This document shows positions 47,757 to 57,905 of a DNA stretch of 64,000 nucleotides, piece by piece. This DNA comes from Hydrangea macrophylla (taxonomy: Eukaryota > Streptophyta > Magnoliopsida > Cornales > Hydrangeaceae). Where the stretch lies: assembly GCA_033977485.1 (NCBI GenBank), contig CM066989.1:31969095-32033094 (forward strand), in the 5' to 3' direction. The notes below the pieces were generated by a model. It saw only the letters and a list, made by a program, of their open reading frames with translations, made no database searches and was not told where the DNA came from. Made by a program: the position numbers and the translations under genes. Numbering within the stretch: position 1 is the first letter of the stretch; each line of letters starts with the position of its first letter.

Positions 47757-49572
47757 CAGATCAAAATTCATGAAAAGAACTACCCTACTCACGACTTGGA
47801 ACTAGCCGCTGTGGTGTTCGCCTTAAAGATTTGGCGTCATTACCTATATGGTGAAAGATGTGAGATTTTTACTGATCACAAGAGTTTAAAGTATCTATTC
47901 TCTCAGAAGGAACTGAATATGAGGCAACGAAGTGGCTTGAGTTGATGAAAGACTACGATCTTGATATCCAATATCATCCCGGCAAGGCTAATGTTGTAGC
48001 TGATGCTTTAAGTCGAAAATCTTCAGGAAATCTGGCTTACTTGCTCACTACACAACAACAATTGATTGAAGACTTTTATAGATTAGAAATCGAATTTACC
48101 TCCCGTCATTGCAATGGAATATTAGCAGCTCTTTCTGCAAAACCAACAGTCATCAATGAGGTGAAAGAAGCTCAAATGCAAGACAACTACCTAAACAAGA
48201 TTTCTAAGGAGATACCAGAAGGGAAAAGACCTGAATTTATATCACGAGACGGTATTCTACTGTATCAGGACCGTATCTGTGTACCAAACCTTCCTGAGAT
48301 TAAAAGAAGAGTAATGGAAGAAGCACATTCTTCTAGATTTGCAGTACACCCAGGTAGTACTAAAATGTACCAAGATATGAAAAAATACTTATGGTGGCCC
48401 AACATGAAAAGAGAAATCGCTGACTTTGTATCACGTTGTCTGCATTGTCAACAAGTTAAGGCAGAGCATCAACGACCGGGTGGAGTTCTTCAATCACTTC
48501 CTATCCCAGAGTGGAAATGGGAGCATATCACCATGGACTTTGAGTTGGACTACCACGATCTTCGAAGAAAAATGACGCTATTTGGGTAATTGTTGACAGA
48601 TTGACAAAATCAGCTCATTTTCTACTAGTCAAAGTCACTCATTCACTAGAAAAGTTAGCAGCATTGTATATTGATGAGATTATCAGGCTTCATGGTACAC
48701 CGATTACTATAGTTTCTGATAGAGATCCAAGATTTGTATCACGATTTTGGAAGAGTTTACAAAGAGCTTTGGGAACTACTCTTAACTTCAGCACCGCTTT
48801 TCACCCTCAAACGGATGGACAATCTGAGTGAGTAATTCAAATTTTGGAGGATATGCTTCGACTTAGTGTTCTAGATTTCAGAGGTAGCTGGGAAGAACAC
48901 CTATCTTTAGTAGAATTTGCATATAATAACAGTTTTCAAGCTAGCATTGGCATGGCACCGTATGAAGCACTTTATGGAAGAAAGTGTTGATCTCCTATAT
49001 GTTGGACCGAGGTTGGTGAAAGAAAAATTTTGGGACCAGAGATTGTTCAGCTAATGACAGAAAAGATTCAACTCATTCGTCAACAGCTTCAGACAGCATA
49101 AAGCAGGCACAAGAGTTATGCAGATACACATAGAAGAGATCTAGAGTTTGAGAAAGGTGATCATGTGTTTCTCAAAGTTTCACCTTCAAAGGGCATAGTT
49201 CATTTTGTCAGGAAGGGTAAACTCAATCCTCATTATATTGGACCGTTTGAAATCTTAGATCGAGTTGGAGCTGTAGCTTATCGTTTGGCGTTACCTCCGG
49301 ATCTGTCTAACGTTCATAACGTATTTCATGTGTCTATGCTTCATCGTTATATATCAGATCCCAGCCATGTATTAGCCTACGAACCTTTGGATGTGCGAGA
49401 AGATCTTACCTACGTGGAACAACCAGTTCAAATTCTGGATCATCGTGACCAAGTTCTGAGGACTAAGGTCATTTCGTTAGTTAAGGTCCTTTGGCGAAAT
49501 CACGTAGTAGAAGAAGCTACGTGGGAAAGAGAAGATGAGATGCAAACCAAATACCCACAACTTTTCAATTAA
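47757..49572 (+). pseudogene. gypsy C RNase H end, integrase and chromodomain-like tail
   Basis: RNase H continues ([31 protein letters not shown]) to a one-base deletion near 47932. From 47942 come HPGKANVVADALSR and the integrase HHCC finger (H ... VHPGSTKMYQ ... CLHCQQVK). A one-base deletion near 48542 lies in the core at TMDF. The core continues with IVSDRDPRFVS and FHPQTDGQSE. TGA at 48829 and 48988 and TAA at 49099 follow, all explainable as C-to-T in Arg or Gln codons. The tail (LNPHYIGPFEI, then LVKVLWRNHVVEEATWERED) resembles the truncated chromodomain of Tekay-type elements, which can guide integration to heterochromatin. Confidence 0.9.
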
Positions 49573-49603
49573 TAAGGTAAGTTAAGTTTGGGGACCAAAC
49601 TTT

Positions 49604-49619
49604 CTTAAGTAGGGGAGAA
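49604..49619 (+). other. polypurine tract of gypsy C
   Basis: TTAAGTAGGGGAGAA-type purine run immediately before the 3' LTR start TGTCAAG at 49620. Confidence 0.82.
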
Positions 49620-50087
49620 TGTCAAGACCCAAATTTTCATTATTAAAATTCGTAAAATATCAGCATATTTTTATGTTTTAGCCAATCAACCTTAGACATG
49701 TGTTAAAACATCATTGGTCTTTCACCTAACTAACTAATTTACATGCAAATGAGCTAATTAGGAGAGTTTTTCCCAACACGACCATAACTCCTTTATCATC
49801 AAACGGATGTATTTGCACATATTACATATCTATATCACACACACTATATAAATGTTAAAACTTCAATTAATGAAGCATACCTTCATTACACCCCGTTAAT
49901 ATGTTTTTGTTTCTACTAATGTTTCTTTAGTTATTAAACCGATTCATTTACTATCTTTGCTTCATTTACTAATACACGTGAAAGTTAATGTGATACAACC
50001 TCACCTCATATTATAAAAAAGCAAAGAGAGACATACGTATTTGCTCAGCTCATGAAAAGAGAGAGTTAGAGAGTTAAAGGGAGAATG
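49620..50087 (+). repeat. 3' LTR of gypsy C, right part lost
   Basis: The first 468 bp of the LTR, then an abrupt change at GGGAGA|ATGAATTGACTCG into the Tat/Ogre-like repeat arrays. About 1.14 kb of LTR is missing. Confidence 0.9.
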
Positions 50088-50099
50088 AATTGACTCGAG

Positions 50100-50780
50100 T
50101 CCGAAAGGCTCCGATTTTGAGAAGATGAGTTGATTTCGAGTTTGAATGACTCCAAAATTTTGGAAATTGATTTGGTTCGAGCTTGATTGGCTCCGATTCT
50201 TTGGAAATTTGTTAAATTAGAACCTGATTAACTCCAATTTTGGAAAATTAAATAAATTGGAGTAAGTTTGAAGTTTAATCTGATTAAGAGTCTGATTGAT
50301 TCTGGGATTTGCGGAAGCATGTATTCAACCGAAGTCTAATTGACTCTGAACTTTGAAACATGATTTAACTTAAGCCTAATTGGCTCCAATTCTTTGAAAA
50401 TTGATTCGATTTGAGCCTGATTGGCTCTGATTCTTTAAAAATTGATTTGCTTTGAGCCCGATTGGCTCCGATTCTTTAAAAAATTGATTTGATTTGAGCC
50501 AGATTGGCTCTGATTCCTTGAAAATAGATTTGAATTGAGCCTGATTGGCTTTGACTCTTTGAAAGTTGGTTTAATTTGAGCCTGATTGGCTCCAATTCTT
50601 TGAAAATTGATTCGAATTGAGCCTGATTGGCTCTGATTCTTTGAAAATTGATTCGAATTGAGCCTGATTGGCTCCGATTCTTTGAAAATAGATTTGAATT
50701 GAGCCTAATTGGTTTCAACTCTTTGGAATTTGATTTGATATGAGAGTCTTGTTTGATTCTGGAACTTTGAAAATTGATTT
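50100..50780 (+). repeat. 41-bp tandem array in the Tat/Ogre-like 3' region
   Basis: Units of 41-42 bp built on GAGCCTGATTGGCTC and GATTCTTTGAAAATTGATT. Regular phase from 50413 (50413, 50454, 50496, 50537, 50578, 50619, 50660, 50701); more degenerate before. An 80-codon minus-strand open frame here is a by-product of the repeat. Confidence 0.9.
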
Positions 50781-50964
50781 GATTCGACTCCAGGTTAGGA
50801 GAAAATTCAGCCGACTTTAATATGATTGATCTTCGATTTCGAAAATTAAAAGCGAATATGAATCCAAGTGTTTCCAGGTTTAGGAAAGTTAATTCGAAAT
50901 TTAATCAGCTCCTAAAAGTTAGGAATTATGAATTGAACCAAGTCAACTTTGATTTTACTTGGTG
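50781..50964 (+). other. spacer between the two arrays
   Basis: Non-repetitive sequence, with no coding signal, linking the 41-bp and 82-bp arrays. Confidence 0.5.
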
Positions 50965-52200
50965 AGGCAGTAAATTTGCATCTCATCTTCCAGCGTGCTA
51001 CCTGATTCGGCTTAGCCGATCAGATGATTTTGGAAGATTATGGAGCGTAAGGCGTAGAGCGGCTCAATCTTTCAGCGTGCTACCTGATTCAACTTAGTCG
51101 ATCAGATGATTTTGGAAGATTATGGAGCGTAAGGCGTAGAGAGGCTCAATCTTTCAGCGTGCTACCTGATTCAACTTAGTCGATCAGATGATTTTTGGAA
51201 GATTATGGAGCGTAAGGCGTAGAGCGGCTCAATCTTTCAGCGTGCTACCTAATTCGGCTTAGCCGATCAGATGATTTTGGAAGATTATGGAGCGTAAGGC
51301 ATGAAGCGGCTCAATCTTTCAGCGTGCTACCTTATTCGACTTAGTCGATCAGATGATTTTGGAAGATTATGGAGCGTAAGGCATAGAGCGGCTCAATCTT
51401 TCAGCGTGCTACCTGATTCGGCTTAGCCGATCAGATGATTTTGGAAGATTATGGAGCGTAAGGCATAGAGCGGCTCAATCTTTCATCGTGCTACCTGATT
51501 CGACTTAGTCGATCAGATGATTTTGGAAGATTATGGAGCGTAAGGCATAGAGCGGCTCAATCTTTCAGCGTGCTACCTGATTCGGCTTAGTCGATCAGAT
51601 GATTTGATTTTGGAAGATTATGGAGCGTAAGGCAAAGAGCGGCTCAATCTTTCAGCGTGCTACCTGATTCGACTTAGTCGATCAGATGATTTGATTTTGA
51701 GAGATTATGGAGCGTAAGGCATAGAGCGGCTCAATCTTTCAGCGTGCTACCTGATTCAACTTAGTCGATCAGATGATTTGATTTTGGAAGATTATGGAGC
51801 GTAAGGCATAGAGCGGCTCAATCTTTCAGCGTGCTACCTGATTCGACTTACTCGATCAGATGATTTGATTTTGAGAGATTATTGTGTGTAAGGCGTAGAG
51901 CGGCTCAATCTTTCAGCGTGCTACCTGATTCGACTTAGTCGATCAGATGATTTTGGAAGATTATGGAGCGTAAGGCATAGAGCGGCTCAATCTTCCAGCG
52001 TGCTACCTTATTCGACTTAGTCGATCAGATGATTTTGGAAGATTATGGAGCGTAAGGCATAGAGCGGCTCAATCTTCCAGCGTGCTACCTGATTCGACTT
52101 AGTCGATCAGATGATTTTGGAAGATTATGGAGCGTAAGGCGTAGAGCGGCTCAATCTCTCCGTGAGCTACTTGATTCGACTATGGAGCGTAAGGCGTGAT
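50965..52200 (+). repeat. 82-bp tandem array (14-15 units) with an internal palindrome
   Basis: The landmark AGCGTGCTACC recurs at 50992, 51074, 51156, 51239, 51321, 51403, 51485 (variant), 51567, 51654, 51741, 51828, 51914, 51997 and 52079. The unit is 82 bp, or 86-87 bp where an extra GATTT is present (three or four adjacent units). Each unit contains CGGCTTAGCCG or CGACTTAGTCG, a 5+1+5 inverted repeat. A decayed unit ends the array at about 52150-52200. Confidence 0.93.
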
Positions 52201-52660
52201 GCGGCTCAGTCAAATCAGACAATTCTCAAAACTCGCATAGAGCATGCACGTGTATACATCAATCATGATGTTCCTAGAGTAGGATAATATCATAATAGGA
52301 TAATTCAACGTATATGGTGCATTTCTGATAATAGGAAAAGCAACGTGACTCGGGATCATCACGTTTGGGAGCATAAGACACAAATTTGCATGAGCATGTG
52401 CATCACGATAAGATAGGAGCATTCATCCGTGTGATTATTTGCATTTGTATGCGTTATCCCTTACCCGAACTACGTCCTGGTCTGATTCCCGTTGGGATAC
52501 GTAGGCAGCTCACCATCGAGCACGACCAGCACCGACCGTCTCCGCAAATGTTTTTGCAACGCGTTTTGTTTTTACCTAAGTTCAATAGCCCGGTCAAAGG
52601 CTTGTCTTCACACAGGCTTCGACATTCACTTGTGATACGCGTTGCTTCACAAGCTCTGCC
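52201..52660 (+). other. Tat/Ogre-like 3' untranslated block
   Basis: Contains CCCGAACTACGTCCTGGTC and GGGATACGTAGGCAGC, resembling the conserved tail found before the 3' LTR of Tat/Ogre elements. No open frame of interest. Confidence 0.6.
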
Positions 52661-52674
52661 GAAGAGGGGCAATC
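52661..52674 (+). other. polypurine tract of the Tat/Ogre-like element
   Basis: GAAGAGGGGCAATC next to the LTR start TGTAGACACC. It sets the orientation of this LTR and of the solo LTR at 28848. Confidence 0.78.
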
Positions 52675-53345
52675 TGTAGACACCCCAATTTGACCAGACT
52701 ATTAAACTTAGGGGGATTTACCTCTGGAGATCAATGATGAATGTGTCTCGACGAAATCAAGACTCTTACAAGCAATCTGACTCTCTTCCTAGAAGAATCT
52801 CGGTTCAAAATCACCATTTTCAGCCAAAAGACCAAAATTCTCATCTACTCGTCACCTTGTAGACCATGAGTTTTGAACACGTATAGGAATACGGCAATGT
52901 TCTCGGAGCATCTTAAAATCATTTTCAAAAAGAGAGTAATTCAGCATGAACCCTGAAAGAAAAAGTCAACAGTTGACCCAGTGAAAAGTCAACGGGTCAA
53001 AAGGGAGTCAATCGTAAAATTTTCGAATTTCAAGATGAAAAGTCCCGGTAATTGTTCATTGGGTCTCCCTTATGCTAGAAATGATTTTTTAGAATTTTTA
53101 AATGAAAGGAATCATGGTGAAATTGAAAGGCTTTTAAGAAGAATCGTGCAGAAAATCGAAATTTTGCCTTCGGAGGGAGAGTTGACTTTTTTTTCCTTGA
53201 GGATTTTGATTTTCTAGATATTTTTATTGAATCCAAATGGGGGGTATTTCCTTAATTACATTTAATGTCTTAAGTAAATACATTTACTTAAATGACATGA
53301 AATGAAATTAAGGTGCTGAATTGCTGTGAATAGTGCTGGATTGCT

Positions 53346-53495
53346 GTGCAGCGGCACTCAAAGTGCCCGAACGGCAGTCAGTGAATGCCGCTGCGGCACT
53401 CAGTGAATGCCGTCCGGCATTCAGAGAGTGCCGTCCGGCATTCAGAGAGTGCCGCGCGGCACTCAGAGAGTGCCGTTTCATCTCATCGAGTGCCG
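53346..53495. promoter_or_regulatory. GTGCCG / CGGCAC repeat cluster upstream of the LTR TATA box
   Basis: Alternating inverted copies (GTGCCCG, CGGCAC, GTGCCGTCCGGCATTCAGAG) in 150 bp, ending about 180 bp before TATAAAAG. Same motif as in the solo LTR. Function inferred. Confidence 0.55.
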
Positions 53496-53674
53496 GCCTG
53501 GGCTAATTTGCATTTTTAAGTCAAAATTCTTTTTCAATCTTTGATCAAATGAATGCACCAAACGATGCCGTTTTTTGTGTACGTGTTTACTACTCCTAGG
53601 TCATGCAAACCATGCTCCCACCATCCCTAATTGACCTATCTACCCTTATCTTAGCCCCTAAGATAATGAAAGTC

Positions 53675-53682
53675 TATAAAAG
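53675..53682 (+). promoter_or_regulatory. LTR TATA box (Tat/Ogre-like)
   Basis: TATAAAAG within the long LTR, followed by a leader rich in GAGAGAG, as seen at many plant transcription starts. Confidence 0.6.
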
Positions 53683-56244
53683 CCCCATTTTCTCTCATTT
53701 TTTGGGGGTTGGAGACTTGAATCTTGAGAGAGAGACTTGAATCTAAAAGAGAGAGGCTGAATTTTGAAGATAGAGTTTGTTCTTAGAGAAATATAGAGAG
53801 AGAAACCCCAAGACCCCATAAAAATCTTACCCAATTCATCCAAATACCTCAAATCTCCATTGAAGAACCTTGAAGCTTCAAGGAAGAAGAAGAAGAGCAT
53901 TGCTTGTAAGGCTTGGATCTCTCCAAATCAATCAAATCCTGAGAAGATCTAGAGGTTAAATCCTTATCCCTATACTTATTATATATAATTCAATCACAAT
54001 TCATAGATCTAGGACTTTTACACATTTTCAAAACCTCTCTTCCCACCTCATTTCATCACACACCACATAGAATTGTGATTGAATTCCTACTTGCTTTCAT
54101 TGATTTGGATCTAAATAAGAGCCTTAGGTTTAAAATAAAACTAGTTTGTGAAGGGATCTTCACTTGGTTTTCTTCAAGTAAACTTTGATTATATTTCTCT
54201 TTGTCTCTATTTTTCTTTTGAGATCCATGAGATCTTTAATATCTCATTGGATCCTCTTGAGTTTGATCATCTAGTTCCCTATGATCCTATGATTTATATG
54301 GAGACTAAGGTTGATCATGGTCATATCTACCCATAGTTGGTGAAGATTCAAGTCTTAACCCATGACTTGAACCTCCTCATTAAGAATCTTATGGAATTCA
54401 TTCAATATTCCATAGAGGTTCATGTAGAAATAAATCTATATTCTCCAAGGACCATTAATTTGGGAGGAGAGTTAAATCTATATTCTCCAAGGACCATTAA
54501 CTTGAGAGGAGAATAAATTGACTCTATATTCTTCCATGACCATGTATTTGAGAGAAGAATTGGGTGTAGATCTTCATAGTCTATATTTAAAATAAGTAAG
54601 ACCTTAGGATTTTCTTGATAGATCTCCAACTATGAGATCTATGATAAGGATCCATCAAGGTTAAATCTATGAACATCTTACTATGTCATTAATTTGTCCC
54701 AATAATCACAACCATGCTTGATTCTAGTCCTTTGTAGGATCACGGATCAAGTTGGTTTTAAGATATGAACATTAATTCAACATTGGTGCAGTGAATCCTT
54801 AAATCCTCTGTGATCAAAGATTTTTCATTAAATCATGGTCCATTGGAATGGGATGAGACCAATTGGAGAATGTTCATAACTCATATGAGTACCTCTGTGA
54901 TTGTTGTTTTGATAATATTCCATACTTAGGATGGTTTGGTCTTATGATTTCCAAGCAAGCAACTCTCTGTCCAAAATTTCAGAACAGCAAACCGGTTTTA
55001 AAATTGATAGATCAGAGCTCTAACCAAGTTTTCATGACCTTTAATAATTTTTTCTAAGAACCTTAATGTGTTAGGAAGGTTCCCTAAAAAGAATGAAGCA
55101 ATTCGGATTTGTTTGCTATTTTTAAAAAATCATACAAGATCTCTGGACAGAGAGTTGTAAAATCCTGAGTGAGGTCTAGTATTTTCCGTATTCCCGGAGA
55201 TCTAACCGTTGAAACCTCGATTTTCTTTTTGGGTTAGAAACTAGACTTACAGAGGCATAACATATCCAAAAATCATTAAGATCCAACCGTTGAAAGTATT
55301 TGATTCCTATTTTTGAATGTCTGGTCTGCTCTCTGTAAATCACAAAAAACTGCTACTGTTTTTGTCTAATCTTGTTTATTTCAACTCAAATAGTCTCCTA
55401 ATGGCTTAGGACTCAAACCATGTTTTGAATAATGATAATTTAGATTAAACCCAGAGGCTTAGGGATCCAAATTAGTGAATAAATTCATGTCCCATTCTTG
55501 TTCATATTCATGCATTCATTCATACATGTTAATATTCATAAGTAGGACTTATCTCTTGTCTAAGATGTATCTAATTGAACATGACTTAGGATTTACTTAT
55601 TTATGATATTATATCATGTCTAAGGCATGTGTACTAACCTTTGTTTTGTAGCGCATTTGAGGTACAATTCCTCAACTCTTCTCTAGTTTAATTCCATTCT
55701 TTGATTTATATTGATTTTCGACTCCATGTGCGACACCTTAGCCTAGGTTTTGCCTTATGTGTATATATGTGTTAGAGACCTTTCTTAGATTTATTTTGTT
55801 CTCGCATGCATTGCACGTTTGATATTCGCGGCTGGATCCCGGGTATGTTTTCTAGTTCTCTATTGCATATCATGTTGTTTGCTACTTGTATTACGTGGCT
55901 TATGAATGATATTTTGTCGTTAGCAATTTTACTCCATTTCCAACATGCTTGTGTGATGTATATGTATATATGTATTAATTGAGGGCATGCTTAGATCAAT
56001 AATTTGATTAATAAGGATGTTGAGTAGAGGCCTATCGTGAGATAGGATGAAAGGGGGTGTTTTAGTCCGCCGGGCTCCTTCCCCTTTCATTCCATAATCC
56101 CCGGACCCAGTTTATCTTTGGTTTCGCAAAAGATCAGTTTGCTTTAAAATGGTTTCTTAATTTTCCTTTTAAAAATTAAGTGGCGACTCTTTGAATTTGA
56201 AAAATGTTTTAAAAGTAAACTTTGGAAAACCTGCGATATCCACA

Positions 56245-56854
56245 CAATCTTGTATGGATTCATGTAAAGTTTACTCATGTGTTATGCCCATAATGTTTGG
56301 AGTATGTTTGTATGTGTGCTTGGGTTTATATTTGTTTTGGTTTGAGTTCCATAGTCTTTTGGTGCTTAGAATACTGTAGAGTTCCTCTGCTGCTAGAAGA
56401 AGTCGACCAAACCCCTGACTAGTCGACTGGATTCGCTATGGAAATCAAGTCTGGTTTTGTGTTAACAAAAGCAATCGACTTCATTTGCTTAAGTAGTTGA
56501 CTGGATCGTCACTTTTCAAACTAGGCTCACTGGAATGTGAATATAGTCGACCGGATGGGTACCAGTCATCCATGCTTGACACCCCTCTTGCAACCTTAGT
56601 CGACTGGGTTGGGTTCAGTCAACTGGATTGGGTTACTTCCAAATCATGCTGACTGTAATCCTTAAAACAGTCGACCGAATGCCTGATCAGTGGACTGGAT
56701 CTTTGATTTTCAAATGGTAATGCGTTTACATGGTTTAAAAGGGGATTTTTTTAAACCAAGTTCTTTATAGATATGAAAGAGCATGTAGGAGTTAAGTGCG
56801 AGACTTGGTGTGCCACGTGTCCTAGAATTATATGGGTGGTTCCGGGGTGTAACA
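56245..56854 (+). repeat. fragment of a gypsy A-type LTR
   Basis: Right end GGTGTGCCACGTGTC ... GGGTGGTTCCGGGGTGTAACA matches the inverse of the gypsy A LTR end at 10596-10650. It also carries AGTCGACTGG-type palindromes (56400-56700), more degenerate than in gypsy A. No primer site follows at 56855. Confidence 0.72.
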
Positions 56855-57178
56855 TATAGCTACGTTGGTGCCAGATGGATCATTTTGGAGAGAGTTTTTA
56901 GCTTAGCTTCTATGAGATATTTTAGACATATCTAATAGATATCTTCCTCTCTCTAAGTATACACATTTTTTTCCCTTGCATTCTCAAAGTACCCACTATC
57001 CATTAAATAAATTTTTCTTCGTGTTGTTACTGCTTACTCAAAGCATGCCTTTGAAGAGCATAGGTCACGTGCTACAATGAGGAGTTTTGTCATTTCAATG
57101 ACCAAGGGCGGAGCTAGGAATTTTAATTAGGGGCTGGGATTGGATGGACGAGCATAGAGTGATGCTTGACTGATCGTA
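56855..57178. other. no gene seen
   Basis: Short unassigned spacer. GGGCGGAGCTAGGAATTTT near 57108 resembles a transposon-derived end seen in many plants, but no partner was found. Confidence 0.4.
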
Positions 57179-57395
57179 TGTAATAACCCGTATTTTCATG
57201 ATTACAAAAATGTAATTTTAAAATAATTAAAATCGTTGTGGGTAATTTCAAAACTATATTTCCATTGCTTGTTTTATTTTGAATTAGTAAGGAAAACTTA
57301 GTTGTGGTGCAAATATATTTTTGAGAGGTAAAAATATTTTGTTTTGGGTCAAAACATAATTTTTTTTTATATATATAAATAGAGAAATGCATGTC

Positions 57396-57400
57396 ATAAG
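57396..57400. repeat. target-site duplication ATAAG (left copy)
   Basis: ATAAG here and at 61174-61178 bracket the gag-only element exactly. A perfect 5-bp duplication. Confidence 0.93.
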
Positions 57401-57890
57401 TGATGATGCCAAAAATTGGTAAGAGTAAAGTAAAGCAATTTAGGAGAGAGAGTGAGAGACTATTTTTTGTATGTGGTTCGGCCCTATTAATGAAGGTACC
57501 TACGTCCACGGGTGTGTCTGAGCACGTTCACTAGCAGATCACCGGCGGGCCTGGTGAGCCAACAAAGAGAGGCGACACTACCAGTAATACCGGCCGGGTG
57601 TATGCATATAATGGTGAATATTGTAGAGGTGCTGTGTAGACTAAAGAGTTGGCCGTCCCCTTCATGAGGGGTGAGAGGTCTCTTTTATAGATGTAAGAGA
57701 CCTACTCATACATGGATAAGGAAATATAATCCTATTGATATAGATTGACACCAATCAAGTAAGTTTCCTAATTGTATTAGGATTGATTGACATTAATTGA
57801 GGGGGTTTCCTAATTGGATTAGGAAATAGATGCACTTTCCATTAGTCTTCTAGCTTGAGTAGGAAACTGCCCATAATTTTGGGTGTATCA
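57401..57890 (-). repeat. 3' LTR of the gag-only element (490 bp)
   Basis: TGATGATGCC ... GGGTGTATCA. Identical to 60672-61173 except for one A/G difference (CCCTATTAATG against CCCTGTTAATG) and a shorter GA run. Confidence 0.95.
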
Positions 57891-57905
57891 GTTGCCCCCC
57901 ATTTT
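57891..57905 (-). other. polypurine tract of the gag-only element
   Basis: On the minus strand AAAATGGGGGGCAAC, directly ahead of the 3' LTR. Confidence 0.87.

Larger units (their letters stand above)
43351..50087 (+). mobile_element. Ty3/gypsy retrotransposon C, chromovirus-like, young but inactivated
   Basis: 5' LTR, primer site, gag, protease, RT, RNase H, integrase, polypurine tract and the first 468 bp of the 3' LTR, all on the plus strand. The shared LTR part differs at only four positions by my reading. The pol order (RT-RNase H-integrase) and the C-terminal domain suggest the Tekay/Del branch. Six stops and three single-base frameshifts break it. Confidence 0.92.
50088..56244 (+). 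mobile_element. 3' part of a Tat/Ogre-like Ty3/gypsy element
   Basis: Two tandem arrays, a block typical of the Tat/Ogre 3' end (CTGATTCCCGTTGGGATACG, then TAGGCAG), a polypurine tract and a 3.57 kb LTR with TGTAGACACC ... GATATCCACA ends. No pol remains. Long 3' untranslated regions with tandem repeats are a known trait of this lineage. Confidence 0.78.
52675..56244 (+). repeat. 3' LTR of the Tat/Ogre-like element (3.57 kb)
   Basis: TGTAGACACC ... TGCGATATCCACA. Homologous to the inverse of the solo LTR at 28848-31533 but longer. TATA box TATAAAAG at 53675-53682. GTGCCG/CGGCAC cluster at 53346-53495 upstream of it. A 43-bp unit (CTATATTCTCCAAGGACCAT) is repeated near 54426-54560. The right end abuts gypsy A-type LTR sequence exactly at the terminal CA, so it inserted there. 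Confidence 0.88.

Noticed and set aside
50476..50718. An 80-codon minus-strand protein with internal repeats
   Set aside because: It is a by-product of the 41-bp tandem array (three units return the frame), not a gene.
50965..52200. CRISPR-like look of regularly spaced 82-bp units
   Set aside because: The units are contiguous repeats without unique spacers, and the setting is plant nuclear retrotransposon DNA.
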